Source: Ramlibacter sp. (GTDB lineage Bacteria; Pseudomonadota; Gammaproteobacteria; Burkholderiales; Burkholderiaceae_C). Taken from it: DNA of 44,242 bases. The stretch lies in NCBI RefSeq assembly GCF_028291745.1, contig NZ_JAQGNQ010000121.1, forward strand, positions 1-44,242, read 5' to 3'. Positions 25,350 to 33,683 of this stretch are shown piece by piece. Within the stretch, counting starts at the first letter, position 1. Every line of letters begins with the position of its first letter. The position numbers and the translations under genes are program-made. The notes under the pieces were generated by a model that made no database searches, had not been told where the DNA came from, and was given only the letters and a program-made list of their open reading frames with translations.

Positions 25350-25379
25350 ACTCTATGCAGGGAGAGGCGTCGCTGTCAA
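25350..25379 (-). promoter_or_regulatory. Probable sigma-70 promoter of the tctCBA operon
   Basis: On the minus strand a perfect -35 TTGACA (25374-25379) is followed after 18 nt by TAGAGT (25350-25355). The predicted start lies about 30 nt before the tctC ATG. Just downstream is an AT-rich stretch (25323-25346) with CTAA-N8-TTAG ends and two TTAATT copies, a plausible repressor site. Confidence 0.6.
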
Positions 25380-25460
25380 CGGGGTTCGCCCGGGGGCGGG
25401 ATGTGGCGAGGTGGTGCGGGCCCCCGCGTGGGGTTGGCGCGCAGCGCAGTCCATCGTGGA

Positions 25461-25512
25461 AGGACGCCATTGGAAGATGCCATCGGAGGATGTCATTGGA
25501 GGATGTCATTGC
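25461..25512. repeat. Four tandem 13-bp units
   Basis: Units are AGGACGCCATTGG, AAGATGCCATCGG, AGGATGTCATTGG and AGGATGTCATTGC, head to tail without spacer. The last unit runs into a family B palindromic repeat. This is part of a 423-bp gap (25311-25733) that otherwise holds only the tctC promoter, further repeats and an operator-like palindrome. Confidence 0.85.
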
Positions 25513-25631
25513 GGGCTCGACCCGCAATCCACGACGGCGCTTGAAAGAGCGCAGCGTGGATCCCGGGTCGAGCCCGGGATGACATCCAGAGATCCGTCCC
25601 GGGTCGAGCCCGGGATGACATCCAGAGATCC
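25503..25631. repeat. Family B palindromic repeats, one plus two tandem copies
   Basis: The first copy (about 25503-25531) has arms GCGGG and CCCGC around CTCGA, flanked by ATGTCATT and AATCCA. Two 36-bp direct repeats follow at 25561-25596 and 25597-25631, each starting TCCCGGGTCGAGCCCGGGAT and followed by GACATCCAGAGATCC. The same TGTCAT-hairpin-ATCCA design recurs at 43748-43856 and, cut short, near 19853-19880. Confidence 0.85.
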
Positions 25632-25647
25632 ATGCGAGACGCCACCG

Positions 25648-25663
25648 TTCACCAGTTAGTGAA
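25648..25663. promoter_or_regulatory. Operator-like palindrome
   Basis: TTCAC-N6-GTGAA is a perfect inverted repeat upstream of the tct operon and downstream of the solute-binding protein gene. The centre CAGTTA also appears at 25336-25341 near the tctC start, so both may be sites for one regulator. No regulator gene lies nearby. Confidence 0.4.
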
Positions 25664-25733
25664 TTACCTCAGTCGAGAGCGAAACGCATGGGATGAAGGA
25701 TGACGCAGGCCCGCCGAGGCGGCCCCTGCAGGA

Positions 25734-26816
25734 TCAGATCTTCACCGTGTTCATGTAGCTGTCGTAGCGCTGCTCCGAGAAGCGGCCCCACAGGATCTGG
25801 TCGCGCTGGAAGGCGCGCATGTCCTGGTGGATCTTCTTGAATTCGGGCGACTTGGCTTCGTGCTCGGCGAACACTTCCATCGAGGCCTTGAAGCCGGCGT
25901 CCAGCACGTCCTTCGGGAACGGCATCAGCCTGGTCTTGGCGGCCACCAGGCGCTTGAGCGCCCCGGGGTTCACGGCGTCGTACTTGGCGGTCATGTCGCG
26001 GGCGGCGACATTGCAGGCCGCTTCCAGGATCGCCTTGTTCTCGACCGACAGCGCGTCATAGGCCTTCGTGTTGACGAAGAACTCCAGCTCGGCGCCGCCT
26101 TCCCACCAGCCCGGGAAGTAGTAGTAGGGCGCAACCTTGTTGAAGCCCAGCTTCTCGTCGTCGTACGGGCCAACGAATTCGGTGGCGTCCAGCGTGCCCT
26201 TCTCCAGCGCGGAGTACACGTCGCCCGCCGGCATGTTCTGCGACACGACGCCCAGCTTGTTCATGGCCTCGCCCAGCAGGCCGCCGCCCATGCGCATCTT
26301 CAGGCCCTTGAGGTCGGCCACCGACTTGATCTCCTTGCGGTACCAGCCACCCATCTGGGTGCCCGTGTTGCCGGAGCTGAAGCTGCGCATCTTGTAGTTG
26401 CCGTAGAACGCGTCCATCAGCTTGCGGCCGTTGCCGTGCTCCATCCACGAGTCCATCTGGCGCGCGGTCAGGCCGAAGGGCACGGCGCAGCCGAAGGCGA
26501 AGATGGAATCCTTGCCGGTGAAGTAATAGGGCGCCGTCTGCGCCATCTCCAGGGAGTCGTTCTGCAGGGAGTCGACCACCGCGAAGGGGGGCATCAGTTC
26601 GCCGCCAGCGTGCGTGGAGATTTCGAACTTGCCACCGGACAGGGCCTTCACCGTGGCGGCCATCACCTGGGCGCTGCCGAAGATGGTGTCCAGCGACTTG
26701 GGGAAGCTGGAGGCCAGGCGCCAGCGCACGGCGGACTGCGCGTGCACGGCGGGGGCGATGCCCGTGGCCAGGACACCGGCGATGCCGGCGTGCCTCAGGG
26801 CGGAACGACGATCCAT
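25734..26816 (-). CDS. TRAP transporter solute-binding protein, TakP-like, copy 1
   Basis: This 360-residue periplasmic protein has a Tat-type signal (MDRRSALRHAG, cleavage near AVHAQ). It matches the TakP branch, which binds 2-oxoacids or related monocarboxylates through a cation: RWRLASSFPKSLDT, GNTGTQMGGWYRKE, and EFVGPYDDEKLGFNKVAPYY are the diagnostic parts. It follows AGGAGA at proper spacing. Compared with copies 2 and 3 it is the most divergent: it has SSGNTG in place of the PCGNTG seen in both others. No permease gene is next to it. Confidence 0.92.
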   Translation of the reverse strand: MDRRSALRHAGIAGVLATGIAPAVHAQSAVRWRLASSFPKSLDTIFGSAQVMAATVKALSGGKFEISTHAGGELMPPFAVVDSLQNDSLEMAQTAPYYFTGKDSIFAFGCAVPFGLTARQMDSWMEHGNGRKLMDAFYGNYKMRSFSSGNTGTQMGGWYRKEIKSVADLKGLKMRMGGGLLGEAMNKLGVVSQNMPAGDVYSALEKGTLDATEFVGPYDDEKLGFNKVAPYYYFPGWWEGGAELEFFVNTKAYDALSVENKAILEAACNVAARDMTAKYDAVNPGALKRLVAAKTRLMPFPKDVLDAGFKASMEVFAEHEAKSPEFKKIHQDMRAFQRDQILWGRFSEQRYDSYMNTVKI

Positions 26817-26904
26817 GAGAGAGTCTCCTCAGTTGTAATGGCGACGATTGCGCGGACGATGATGGTCCAGCAGGTGCCCCCAAGCTGTCAGAAGGCTTGC
26901 ATCG

Positions 26905-27984
26905 TCAGAGCTTCTGCGCCTGCATGAAACGGTCGAAGCTGGCTTCGGTGAAGCGGAACCAGAGGTTCTGGTCGGAGCGAAAGCGCGCGTAGTCGGTGTA
27001 GACCTTCTTCCAGTTCGCATTGCTCGCGGAGAGCTCGGAGTACAGCGCCATCGATTGCTTGAACGACTCGGTCATCACGTCCGCCGTGAACGGGCGCAGC
27101 TTGGCCCCGCCGGCCACCAGTTGCTTGAGCGCCGTGGGATTGCGGGCGTCGTACTTGGCCTGCAGGTCGACGTGCGCATAGGCGGTGGCGACCTCCACGA
27201 TCGCCTTGTTCTCGGCGGACAGCGCGGAGTAAGCCCGGTGATGGACGTACAGATCCAGCTGCAGGCCGCCCTCCCACCACCCGGGGTAGTAGTAGTAGGG
27301 CGCGACCTTGTGCAGCCCGAGCTTCTGGTCGTCATAGGGGCCGATCCACTCGGCCGCGTCTATGGTGCCCTTGGCGAGGGCCGGATAGATGTCGCCACCG
27401 GGGATGTTCTGCGGCATCCCGCCCATGCGTTCCAGCACCTTGCCGGCGAAGCCGCCGATGCGGAACTTCAGGCCCTTGAGGTCCGCCACGCTCCTGATCT
27501 CGTCGCGCATCCAGCCGCCCATCTGCGCTCCGGTGTTGCCGCAGGGGAAGCTGATGATGTCGTAGCGGGCGTAGAACTCCCGCATCAGCTTCAGGCCATT
27601 GCCCTGGAAAGTCCATGCGCTCATCTGCCGGCTGTTCAGGCCGAAGGGGATGGCGCCGCCGATCGCGAAGGTCTCGTCCTTGTCGGAGAAGTAGTAGGGC
27701 GCGGTGTGCGCGCATTCGATGGTCCCACGCTGCACGCTGTCGACGACGCCGAAGGCGGGCATCAGTTCGCCGGCCGCATGCACGGAAATCTCGAAGCGGC
27801 CGCTGGAGAGCTGGCGCACCTTCTGCGCGAACACTTCGGCGCCCCCGTAGATGGTGTCCAGGCTTTTCGGAAAGCTCGATGCCAGGCGCCAGCGCACCGT
27901 TGGCTGCGCGTGCACGGCGGGAGCGATGCCCGCGGCCAGCACGCCGGCGAGGCCGGCATTCTTCAGGGCGGAACGGCGTTGCAT
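26905..27984 (-). CDS. TRAP transporter solute-binding protein, TakP-like, copy 2
   Basis: This 359-residue protein starts MQRRSALKNAGLAG, a Tat-type signal, cleaved near AVHAQ. It shares PCGNTGAQMGGW and EWIGPYDDQKLGLHKVAPYYYYPGW style motifs with copy 3, to which it is more similar than to copy 1. The start at 27984 was chosen because the upstream in-frame stretch to 28050 is not signal-like; GGAGT lies about 10 nt upstream. It lies 88 bp from copy 1 and 52 bp from the toxin gene, on the same strand. Confidence 0.92.
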   Translation of the reverse strand: MQRRSALKNAGLAGVLAAGIAPAVHAQPTVRWRLASSFPKSLDTIYGGAEVFAQKVRQLSSGRFEISVHAAGELMPAFGVVDSVQRGTIECAHTAPYYFSDKDETFAIGGAIPFGLNSRQMSAWTFQGNGLKLMREFYARYDIISFPCGNTGAQMGGWMRDEIRSVADLKGLKFRIGGFAGKVLERMGGMPQNIPGGDIYPALAKGTIDAAEWIGPYDDQKLGLHKVAPYYYYPGWWEGGLQLDLYVHHRAYSALSAENKAIVEVATAYAHVDLQAKYDARNPTALKQLVAGGAKLRPFTADVMTESFKQSMALYSELSASNANWKKVYTDYARFRSDQNLWFRFTEASFDRFMQAQKL

Positions 27985-28036
27985 GGGCTCGGGACTCCAG
28001 GGGTGGCAGGCTCCGTTTTTACCAGCCCGCGGCTCC

Positions 28037-28765
28037 CTACCCTCGCCCAACCGGGTCGGGCGGCAGAATTCGCGCCAGCCGGCGCACGCGTTGCCAGACC
28101 ACGGCGGGCGGGTCGGTCATGGCCATGGCGTGGATGCAGCGCTCCAGCCAGCCGCGCCGCTGTTCCATGCGCCCGATGGCGCGCGCGAGGTCGCGCAGGA
28201 TCGCGCTTCCGTACGCGCCCTCCGCCTTGGCCACCGCTTTGCGCAGGAGCGCCAGCGCGGGCTGCATCATGGCGAGGTCGATCAAGTCGCGACTGAAGAC
28301 CCCGTCGTCCGGCCATCGGTCCGAGTTCGCCAGCAGCTTGCTCGTGGCCATGTCCAGCGGCGTCAGCGAGGGAACGCCGCAAACCGCGTCGCCGGCGCCA
28401 GGCTCCTCCAGGGCAATGCGTCCCTCGTGCACGATCTCCAGTTTGATCGGCTGGCCGTCCACGGCCACGCGCGTGCGCACACCGTACTGATCCGCCCTGA
28501 TCTCCGCAGCCTGCACGAGTTGGTGCTTGCCCGCCTTGGCGATCGCGGCCAGGCCTGCCGCCCCGGTGAGCGCCGTTCGCAATTCGCGGTAATGCGCGAT
28601 CTCCGAAACCAGGAAATCGACGTCCACCGATTCGCGGTATTCGCCGTACCGCAGCGCAATCACCGTGCCTCCGGCGAACAGGCAGCGGTGCGCCAGGAGC
28701 AACGAGCCGTCGAGAGACTCCAGCACGCGCGCGATCCGCTGGTGATGCGGACGCTCAAACGGCAT
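28037..28765 (-). CDS. AbiEii-type nucleotidyltransferase toxin
   Basis: This 242-residue protein fits the AbiEii/AbiGii toxin family, which transfers nucleotides to RNA (tRNA in studied relatives) and blocks growth or phage multiplication. The nucleotidyltransferase core shows GGT at 32-34 and the acidic pair Asp48/Asp50 in RESVDVDFLVS. The second conserved block has Lys143 (SKLLANSDRW) and Arg159-Asp160 with Asp163 (FSRDLIDLA). All family catalytic residues appear present, so it should be active. The start at 28765 overlaps the antitoxin stop by 11 bp. The frame is open further upstream only within the antitoxin gene. Confidence 0.88.
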   Translation of the reverse strand: MPFERPHHQRIARVLESLDGSLLLAHRCLFAGGTVIALRYGEYRESVDVDFLVSEIAHYRELRTALTGAAGLAAIAKAGKHQLVQAAEIRADQYGVRTRVAVDGQPIKLEIVHEGRIALEEPGAGDAVCGVPSLTPLDMATSKLLANSDRWPDDGVFSRDLIDLAMMQPALALLRKAVAKAEGAYGSAILRDLARAIGRMEQRRGWLERCIHAMAMTDPPAVVWQRVRRLARILPPDPVGRG

Positions 28766-29234
28766 TCGCGCCTCCGAAGGCTGCACGCAGGGCCTGCACG
28801 AGGTCCTGCTCGCCGGGGGACATCGTTGCGCGATCGACGTGCCGCCAGTTGCGCTCGTAGATGTCCAGGGCTTCACGGGGCGAGAGTTCGTCCGTGCCGT
28901 GGATCTGCCAGGCCAGCTCTTTCAGCTTCGGATAGTCGCTCAAGCGCACGCGCACCGGAAGCCACCGCTTGGGATCAGGCGGCGTCGATGGCGCCGCGGG
29001 CGGCGCTGCCTGCAGGCGCAGGCCGAGCGTCAGGGCCGCGGCGGCATAGGCGCCGGCCGTGACGGATGGCTCGCCTTTTTCGATCCGGTGGAGCGTGACA
29101 CGAGACACGCCGGCCGCCTGCGCTGCCGCGGTCGCGTTCACTTTCAGGCTGCGTCGGCGCGCCCGCAAGGTCGAGCCAAGCTCCTGGAGCGACTCTGTCG
29201 CGTGCGAACCGAGAGGGGGGCTGGCGGCTGGCAT
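28755..29234 (-). CDS. XRE-family antitoxin/regulator of the AbiEii pair
   Basis: This 159-residue protein has an N-terminal helix-turn-helix of the XRE type (about residues 15-72; ATAAAQAAGVSRVTLHRIEKG). A C-terminal part (90-155) with LSDYPKLKELAWQIHG and LSPREALDIYERNWRHVD is likely to bind the toxin. It is the first gene of the pair and presumably represses it. The ATG at 29234 lies only a few bases after the predicted transcription start and has no Shine-Dalgarno sequence; no better start exists before the helix-turn-helix, so the message may be nearly leaderless. Confidence 0.85.
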   Translation of the reverse strand: MPAASPPLGSHATESLQELGSTLRARRRSLKVNATAAAQAAGVSRVTLHRIEKGEPSVTAGAYAAAALTLGLRLQAAPPAAPSTPPDPKRWLPVRVRLSDYPKLKELAWQIHGTDELSPREALDIYERNWRHVDRATMSPGEQDLVQALRAAFGGANAV

Positions 29235-29282
29235 ATGTTTCTCATTCTGGCCATTTCCAAGATATTGTCAAGAATGAGAAAC
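29232..29282 (-). promoter_or_regulatory. Toxin-antitoxin promoter enclosed by an inverted repeat operator
   Basis: GTTTCTCATTCT (29237-29248) and AGAATGAGAAAC (29271-29282) form a perfect 12-nt inverted repeat with arms 34 bp apart. On the minus strand TTGACA (29266-29271) and AGAATG (29244-29249) with 17-nt spacing form a plausible promoter lying exactly between and partly within the arms. Binding by the XRE protein would block RNA polymerase. Confidence 0.75.
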
Positions 29283-29328
29283 AGACAAGCGCGACACGTG
29301 GCAGCCCCTCCGCTGCCACAGGCTGCCT

Positions 29329-30411
29329 TCACCCCAGCTTCTGCGTCTGCATGAAGTGGTCGAAGCTGGCCTCGGTGAAGCGGAACCAGAGGTTCTGGTC
29401 GGCGCGGAACCTGGAGTAATCCGCGTAGATCTTGCGCCAGTCCTCGTTCTTGGCACTGATTTCCGAATACAGCGCCATCGATTCCTTGAAGGCGAGATTC
29501 ATCAGGTCGGTCGAGAACACCCGCAGCTTCGCACCGCCCGCCACCAGCGTCTTGAGCGCGGCCGGATTGCGCGCGTCGTAGCGCGCCTGCACCGCGACGT
29601 GCGCTTCGGCCGAGGCCGACCGGACGATCTCCCGGTATTCGCTCGAGAGCCCGTCATAGGCCTTCTGGTTGACGAACAGGTCCAGCTGGGGCCCGCCTTC
29701 CCACCAGCCGGGGTAGTAGTAGAAGGGCGCGATCTTGTTCAGGCCCAGCTTCAGGTCGTCGTAGGGACCGACCCACTCGGCCGCATCGATCGTGCCCTTC
29801 TCCAGCGCGGGATAGATGTCGCCGCCCGGGATGTTCTGGGGCACGCCACCCATGCGCTCGATCACGCGCCCGGCAAAGCCGCCGATGCGGAACTTCAGGC
29901 CCTTCATGTCGGCAGCGGTCTTGACCTCCTTGCGGTACCAGCCGCCCATCTGCGCCCCGGTGTTGCCGCAGGGGAAGTTGATGATGTTGTACTTGGCGTA
30001 GAACTCGCGCATCAGCGTCAGGCCGTTGGCCTCCACCATCCAGGCCGTCATCTGCCGGCTGTTCAGCCCGAAGGGAATCGCGCACCCGAGAGCGAACACC
30101 TCGTTCTTGCCGAAGAAGTAGTAGGGCGCGGTGTGCGCGCATTCGATGGACCCCTGCTGCACCCCATCGACCACGCCGAAGGCCGGCATCAATTCGCCCG
30201 CAGCGTGGGTGGAGATCTCGAACTTGCCGCCGCTCATGGCCTTGACCCGGGCGGCGAACACCTCGGCCCCGCCATAGAGGGTGTCGAGCGACTTCGGGAA
30301 ACTGGAAGCCAGGCGCCAGCGGACGGCGGCCTGCGCGTGCACGGCCGGCGCGATGCCGGTCGCGAGCACCCCGGCAAGCCCCGCGTTCTTCATGAGCGAT
30401 CGACGATCCAT
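29329..30411 (-). CDS. TRAP transporter solute-binding protein, TakP-like, copy 3
   Basis: This 360-residue periplasmic protein has a Tat-type signal (MDRRSLMKNAGLAG, cleavage near AVHAQ). The motifs PCGNTGAQMGGWYRKE and EWVGPYDDLKLGLNKIAPFYYYPGW place it with copy 2. AGGAGA lies 5 nt upstream of the ATG. It is separated from copy 2 by the toxin-antitoxin pair, which probably entered an existing tandem array. With no permease nearby, it may share the TRAP permease at 15131-17232 or work as a sensor or scavenger. Confidence 0.92.
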   Translation of the reverse strand: MDRRSLMKNAGLAGVLATGIAPAVHAQAAVRWRLASSFPKSLDTLYGGAEVFAARVKAMSGGKFEISTHAAGELMPAFGVVDGVQQGSIECAHTAPYYFFGKNEVFALGCAIPFGLNSRQMTAWMVEANGLTLMREFYAKYNIINFPCGNTGAQMGGWYRKEVKTAADMKGLKFRIGGFAGRVIERMGGVPQNIPGGDIYPALEKGTIDAAEWVGPYDDLKLGLNKIAPFYYYPGWWEGGPQLDLFVNQKAYDGLSSEYREIVRSASAEAHVAVQARYDARNPAALKTLVAGGAKLRVFSTDLMNLAFKESMALYSEISAKNEDWRKIYADYSRFRADQNLWFRFTEASFDHFMQTQKLG

Positions 30412-30570
30412 GTCTTCTCCTGGAATGAGTGAACAGGCTGGATATCCCGCCCGGCGTGACGCTGGTCAGCGGCTCACAGGGTGGCTCATTCTCGGAAATG
30501 ACAGCTTTCCGTCAGGCGGGGTTTTCCCTCGCGGACAGATTGGAACAGGCGACGGTGGGATGCCCTGCAG

Positions 30571-30597
30571 GGTGGGTCTCGCGCAGCGAGCCCCACC
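30571..30597. repeat. REP-like hairpin, family A
   Basis: GGTGGGTCTCGC (30571-30582) pairs with GCGAGCCCCACC (30586-30597) around GCA, with one G-U pair. The core is shared with the element at 5830-5854. It lies just downstream of dxs in a 202-bp gap that shows nothing else clear. Confidence 0.75.
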
Positions 30598-30613
30598 ATG
30601 CAGCCTGCAAGAC

Positions 30614-32500
30614 CTAACCGACGATCTTCAGGCTCGGCGCCGGCCGCTCGATCATTTCGCCAAAGCGCCCCTGGATAGCCGCCTCGATGCCGACCGCATC
30701 GAGCCCCTGCAGGGCGAGGAGCCGTGCCGGATCCCCGTGCGGTGCGTAGTCGTCGCGCAAGCCGAGCTGCAGCACCGGCTTCGCCACCCCGGCGGCCGCC
30801 AGCGCCTCGAGCACCGCACTGCCGGCGCCGCCCATGATGGCGCCCTCTTCCAGCGTCACCAGCGCGTCGTGCGTGGAGGCGATCTGCAGCAGCAGCTCGG
30901 TGTCCAGCGGCTTGGCCCAGCGCATGTTGGCCACCGTGAGGTCCAGCCGCTCGGCCGCCTGCAACGCGGGATAGAGCAAGGTGCCGAAAGCCAGCACTGC
31001 CACGCGCTTGCCGGTGCGGCGCAACTCGCCCTTGCCGAAGGGCAGCGGCTGCAGGCCGGGCTCCACGACCGCACCGATGCCCGCGCCGCGCGGATAGCGC
31101 ACCGCCACCGGACGATCCTGTTGCCAGGCCGTGGTCAGCAGCTTGCGGCACTCGTTCTCGTCGGCCGGACAGGCGATGGCCATGTTCGGGATGCAGCGCA
31201 GGAAGGCGATGTCGTAGGCGCCCGCATGCGTGGGACCGTCGGCGCCCACGAGGCCGGCGCGGTCGAGCGCGAACACCATCGGCAGGTTCTGCAGCGCTAC
31301 GTCGTGGATCAACTGGTCGTAGCCGCGCTGCAGGAAGGTCGAATAGATCGCCACCACCGGCTTGAGCCCCTCGCATGCCAGGCCGGCAGCGAAGGTCACC
31401 GCGTGCTGTTCGGCAATGCCCACGTCGTAGTAGCGATCGGGAAAGCGCTGGTGGAATTCCAGCATGCCCGAGCCCTCGCGCATCGCGGGCGTGATGCCGA
31501 CCAGGCGCTGGTCCTGCTCCGCCATGTCGCACAGCCAGTGGCCGAACACCTGCGTGAACGTGGGCTTGGCCGGCGTGGCGGGCTTGACGAGGCCCACCGC
31601 GGGATCGAACTTGCCCGGGCCGTGATAGGCCACGGGGTCCGCCTCGGCGAGCTTGTAGCCCTGGCCCTTCTTCGTCACCACGTGCAGGAACTGCGGCCCC
31701 TTGAGTTGCCGGATGTTCTGCAGCGTGGGGATCAGCGATTCGAGGTCGTGGCCGTCGATGGGCCCCACGTAGTTGAAGCCGAATTTCTCGAACAGCGTGG
31801 CCGGCACCACCATGCCCTTGGCATGTTCCTCGAAGCGCTTGGCCAGCTCGAACAGGGGCGGCGCCACCTTGAGCACGTTCTTGCCGATGTCCTTGGCCGC
31901 GGAATAGAAGCGGCCGGACATCAGTTGCGCCAGGTAGCGATTGAGCGCACCCACCGGCGGGCTGATCGACATGTCGTTGTCGTTCAGGATCACCAGCAGG
32001 TCGGCCTCGGCGACGCCGGCGTTGTTCAGGGCCTCAAAGGCCATGCCGGCGGTCATCGCGCCGTCGCCGATCACCGCCACGCAATGGCGCTGTTCGCCCT
32101 TCTGCCGCGCCGCCACCGCCATGCCCAGCGCCGCGGAGATGCTGGTGGACGAATGCGCCGTGCCGAAGGTGTCGTACTCGCTCTCGGCGCGCTGCGGAAA
32201 ACCCGCCAGGCCGTGGAGCTGGCGCAGCGAAGCCATGCGGTCGCGCCGGCCCGTGAGGATCTTGTGCGGATAGGTCTGGTGGCCCACGTCCCAGACGATG
32301 CGGTCCCAGGGCGTGTTGAAGACGTAGTGCAGCGCGATGGTCAGTTCCACCGTGCCCAGGTTGGAGCTCAGGTGGCCGCCGGTGCGCGCGACCGAGTCCA
32401 GCACGTAGGCGCGCAGTTCATCGGCCAGCGCCGGCAGCTGCGCGCGGGGCAGCCGGCGCAGGTCGGCGGGATCGTTGATGGCTTCGAGCAGCGTGGACAT
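30614..32500 (-). CDS. dxs: 1-deoxy-D-xylulose-5-phosphate synthase
   Basis: This 628-residue thiamine-diphosphate enzyme joins pyruvate and glyceraldehyde 3-phosphate, the first step of the MEP isoprenoid pathway. The ThDP motif GDGAMT is at 145-150 with NDND at 173-176, and the catalytic Glu is in [10 protein letters not shown] near 370. [14 protein letters not shown] and [15 protein letters not shown] are also typical. Length matches the family (about 620-640). It is the last gene of xseB-ispA-dxs, 12 bp after ispA. Confidence 0.98.
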   Translation of the reverse strand: MSTLLEAINDPADLRRLPRAQLPALADELRAYVLDSVARTGGHLSSNLGTVELTIALHYVFNTPWDRIVWDVGHQTYPHKILTGRRDRMASLRQLHGLAGFPQRAESEYDTFGTAHSSTSISAALGMAVAARQKGEQRHCVAVIGDGAMTAGMAFEALNNAGVAEADLLVILNDNDMSISPPVGALNRYLAQLMSGRFYSAAKDIGKNVLKVAPPLFELAKRFEEHAKGMVVPATLFEKFGFNYVGPIDGHDLESLIPTLQNIRQLKGPQFLHVVTKKGQGYKLAEADPVAYHGPGKFDPAVGLVKPATPAKPTFTQVFGHWLCDMAEQDQRLVGITPAMREGSGMLEFHQRFPDRYYDVGIAEQHAVTFAAGLACEGLKPVVAIYSTFLQRGYDQLIHDVALQNLPMVFALDRAGLVGADGPTHAGAYDIAFLRCIPNMAIACPADENECRKLLTTAWQQDRPVAVRYPRGAGIGAVVEPGLQPLPFGKGELRRTGKRVAVLAFGTLLYPALQAAERLDLTVANMRWAKPLDTELLLQIASTHDALVTLEEGAIMGGAGSAVLEALAAAGVAKPVLQLGLRDDYAPHGDPARLLALQGLDAVGIEAAIQGRFGEMIERPAPSLKIVG

Positions 32501-32512
32501 GGGTGGTGGATC

Positions 32513-33409
32513 TCAGTTGTCGCGGTGCACGACCATCTCGGCCAATGCCAGCAGCGCGCGCGTATCGGGCAGGCCGGTGGTAGCCAGGGCGTCGAGGGCC
32601 TGCTCCAGCAGTTCGACGGCATAGGCACGGGCACGCGGCAGGCCCAGCAGCGAAACGTAGGTGGGCTTCTCCTGGGCGGCGTCCTTGCCGGCGGTCTTGC
32701 CCAGCGTGGCGGAGTCGGCCGTGACGTCGAGGATGTCGTCGACGACCTGGAAGGCCAGGCCCATGGCGCGGCCGTAGTTGGCGAGGCCGGCCGAAGCCTG
32801 CGCGCCGGCTTCGCCACACGCCACCCCCATCATCACGCTGGCCTGCAGCAGCGCACCGGTCTTCAGGCGATGCATCTGGCGCAGCTCGGATTCGGTGAGC
32901 GACTTGCCCACGGCCGCCAGATCGATGGCCTGGCCACCGGCCATGCCGGCATGGCCCGCGGCCATGGCCAGCAGGCGGCACAGCGTGGCCTGGGTGCGAT
33001 CGGGAATGCCGACGCCCTCGGGCGCGAGCAGCTCGAAGGCCAGTGCCTGCAAGGCGTCGCCGGCGAGCAGCGCGGTGGCCTCGCCATATGCCACGTGCAC
33101 CGTGGGCTTGCCCCGGCGCAGCACGTCGTTGTCCATGCACGGCATGTCGTCGTGCACCAGCGAGTAGGCGTGGATCAATTCGACCGCGCAGGCGGCGCGC
33201 AGGGCCGCATCGGCATTGCCGCCGACCGCCTCGCTCGCACCCAGCACCAGCAGCGGGCGCAAGCGCTTGCCGCCATCGAGCACCGCATAGCGCATCGCCA
33301 GGCCAAGGCTGGCGGGCGTGTCCGCGGGGATCCAGCTGGAGAGCGCCTCCTCGACGCGCTCGAGTCGTTCGGTCGACCAGCCCTTCAGATCGAACGTCAC
33401 AGCAAGCAT
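32513..33409 (-). CDS. ispA: Polyprenyl (farnesyl) diphosphate synthase
   Basis: This 298-residue enzyme condenses isopentenyl with allylic diphosphates to make farnesyl diphosphate. The first Asp-rich motif DDMPCMDND is at 87-95 and the second, VVDDILD, near 224-230. GGKRLRP at 46-52 binds diphosphate. The DDxxxxD spacing and length fit the short-chain bacterial IspA type. Its place between xseB and dxs is the conserved order in many proteobacteria. Confidence 0.97.
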   Translation of the reverse strand: MLAVTFDLKGWSTERLERVEEALSSWIPADTPASLGLAMRYAVLDGGKRLRPLLVLGASEAVGGNADAALRAACAVELIHAYSLVHDDMPCMDNDVLRRGKPTVHVAYGEATALLAGDALQALAFELLAPEGVGIPDRTQATLCRLLAMAAGHAGMAGGQAIDLAAVGKSLTESELRQMHRLKTGALLQASVMMGVACGEAGAQASAGLANYGRAMGLAFQVVDDILDVTADSATLGKTAGKDAAQEKPTYVSLLGLPRARAYAVELLEQALDALATTGLPDTRALLALAEMVVHRDN

Positions 33410-33458
33410 CTCCGAACTGCGCTGCGCGCGGCGAGCGCCTTGGGGCGGCGGGCGGCGC

Positions 33459-33683
33459 TCACTCGCTGGCCCACGGCTTCAGCACACCGGCATCGAGCAC
33501 CTTGATCTGCTCCTCGACGGCCTGCAACTTGTCGCGACAGAACTTCAGCAGCTCGGCGCCGCGCTCGTAGCCCGCGAGCAGTTGCTCCAGGGGGAGCTGG
33601 CCCGACTCGATCAGGCTGGTGAGCTGCTCAAGCTCTTCCATCGCGGCTTCGTAGCTGGCAGGGGGTGGGAGTGGCTTCGACAT
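33459..33683 (-). CDS. xseB: Exodeoxyribonuclease VII small subunit
   Basis: This 74-residue helical protein matches Xse[21 protein letters not shown] then [20 protein letters not shown], which forms the long hairpin that binds XseA. xseA is not in the window. No good Shine-Dalgarno is visible upstream of the ATG. It is the first gene of xseB-ispA-dxs. Confidence 0.95.
   Translation of the reverse strand: MSKPLPPPASYEAAMEELEQLTSLIESGQLPLEQLLAGYERGAELLKFCRDKLQAVEEQIKVLDAGVLKPWASE

Noticed and set aside
25311..25733. Possible small gene in the 423-bp gap before tctC
   Set aside because: Only frames of 62-82 codons running through tandem and palindromic repeats; no ribosome site or protein-like composition.
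30281..33505. Open reading frame of 1074 codons on the plus strand
   Set aside because: It is the antisense shadow of dxs and ispA, rich in His, Arg, Gln and Gly, with no domain. High G+C makes such long frames common.
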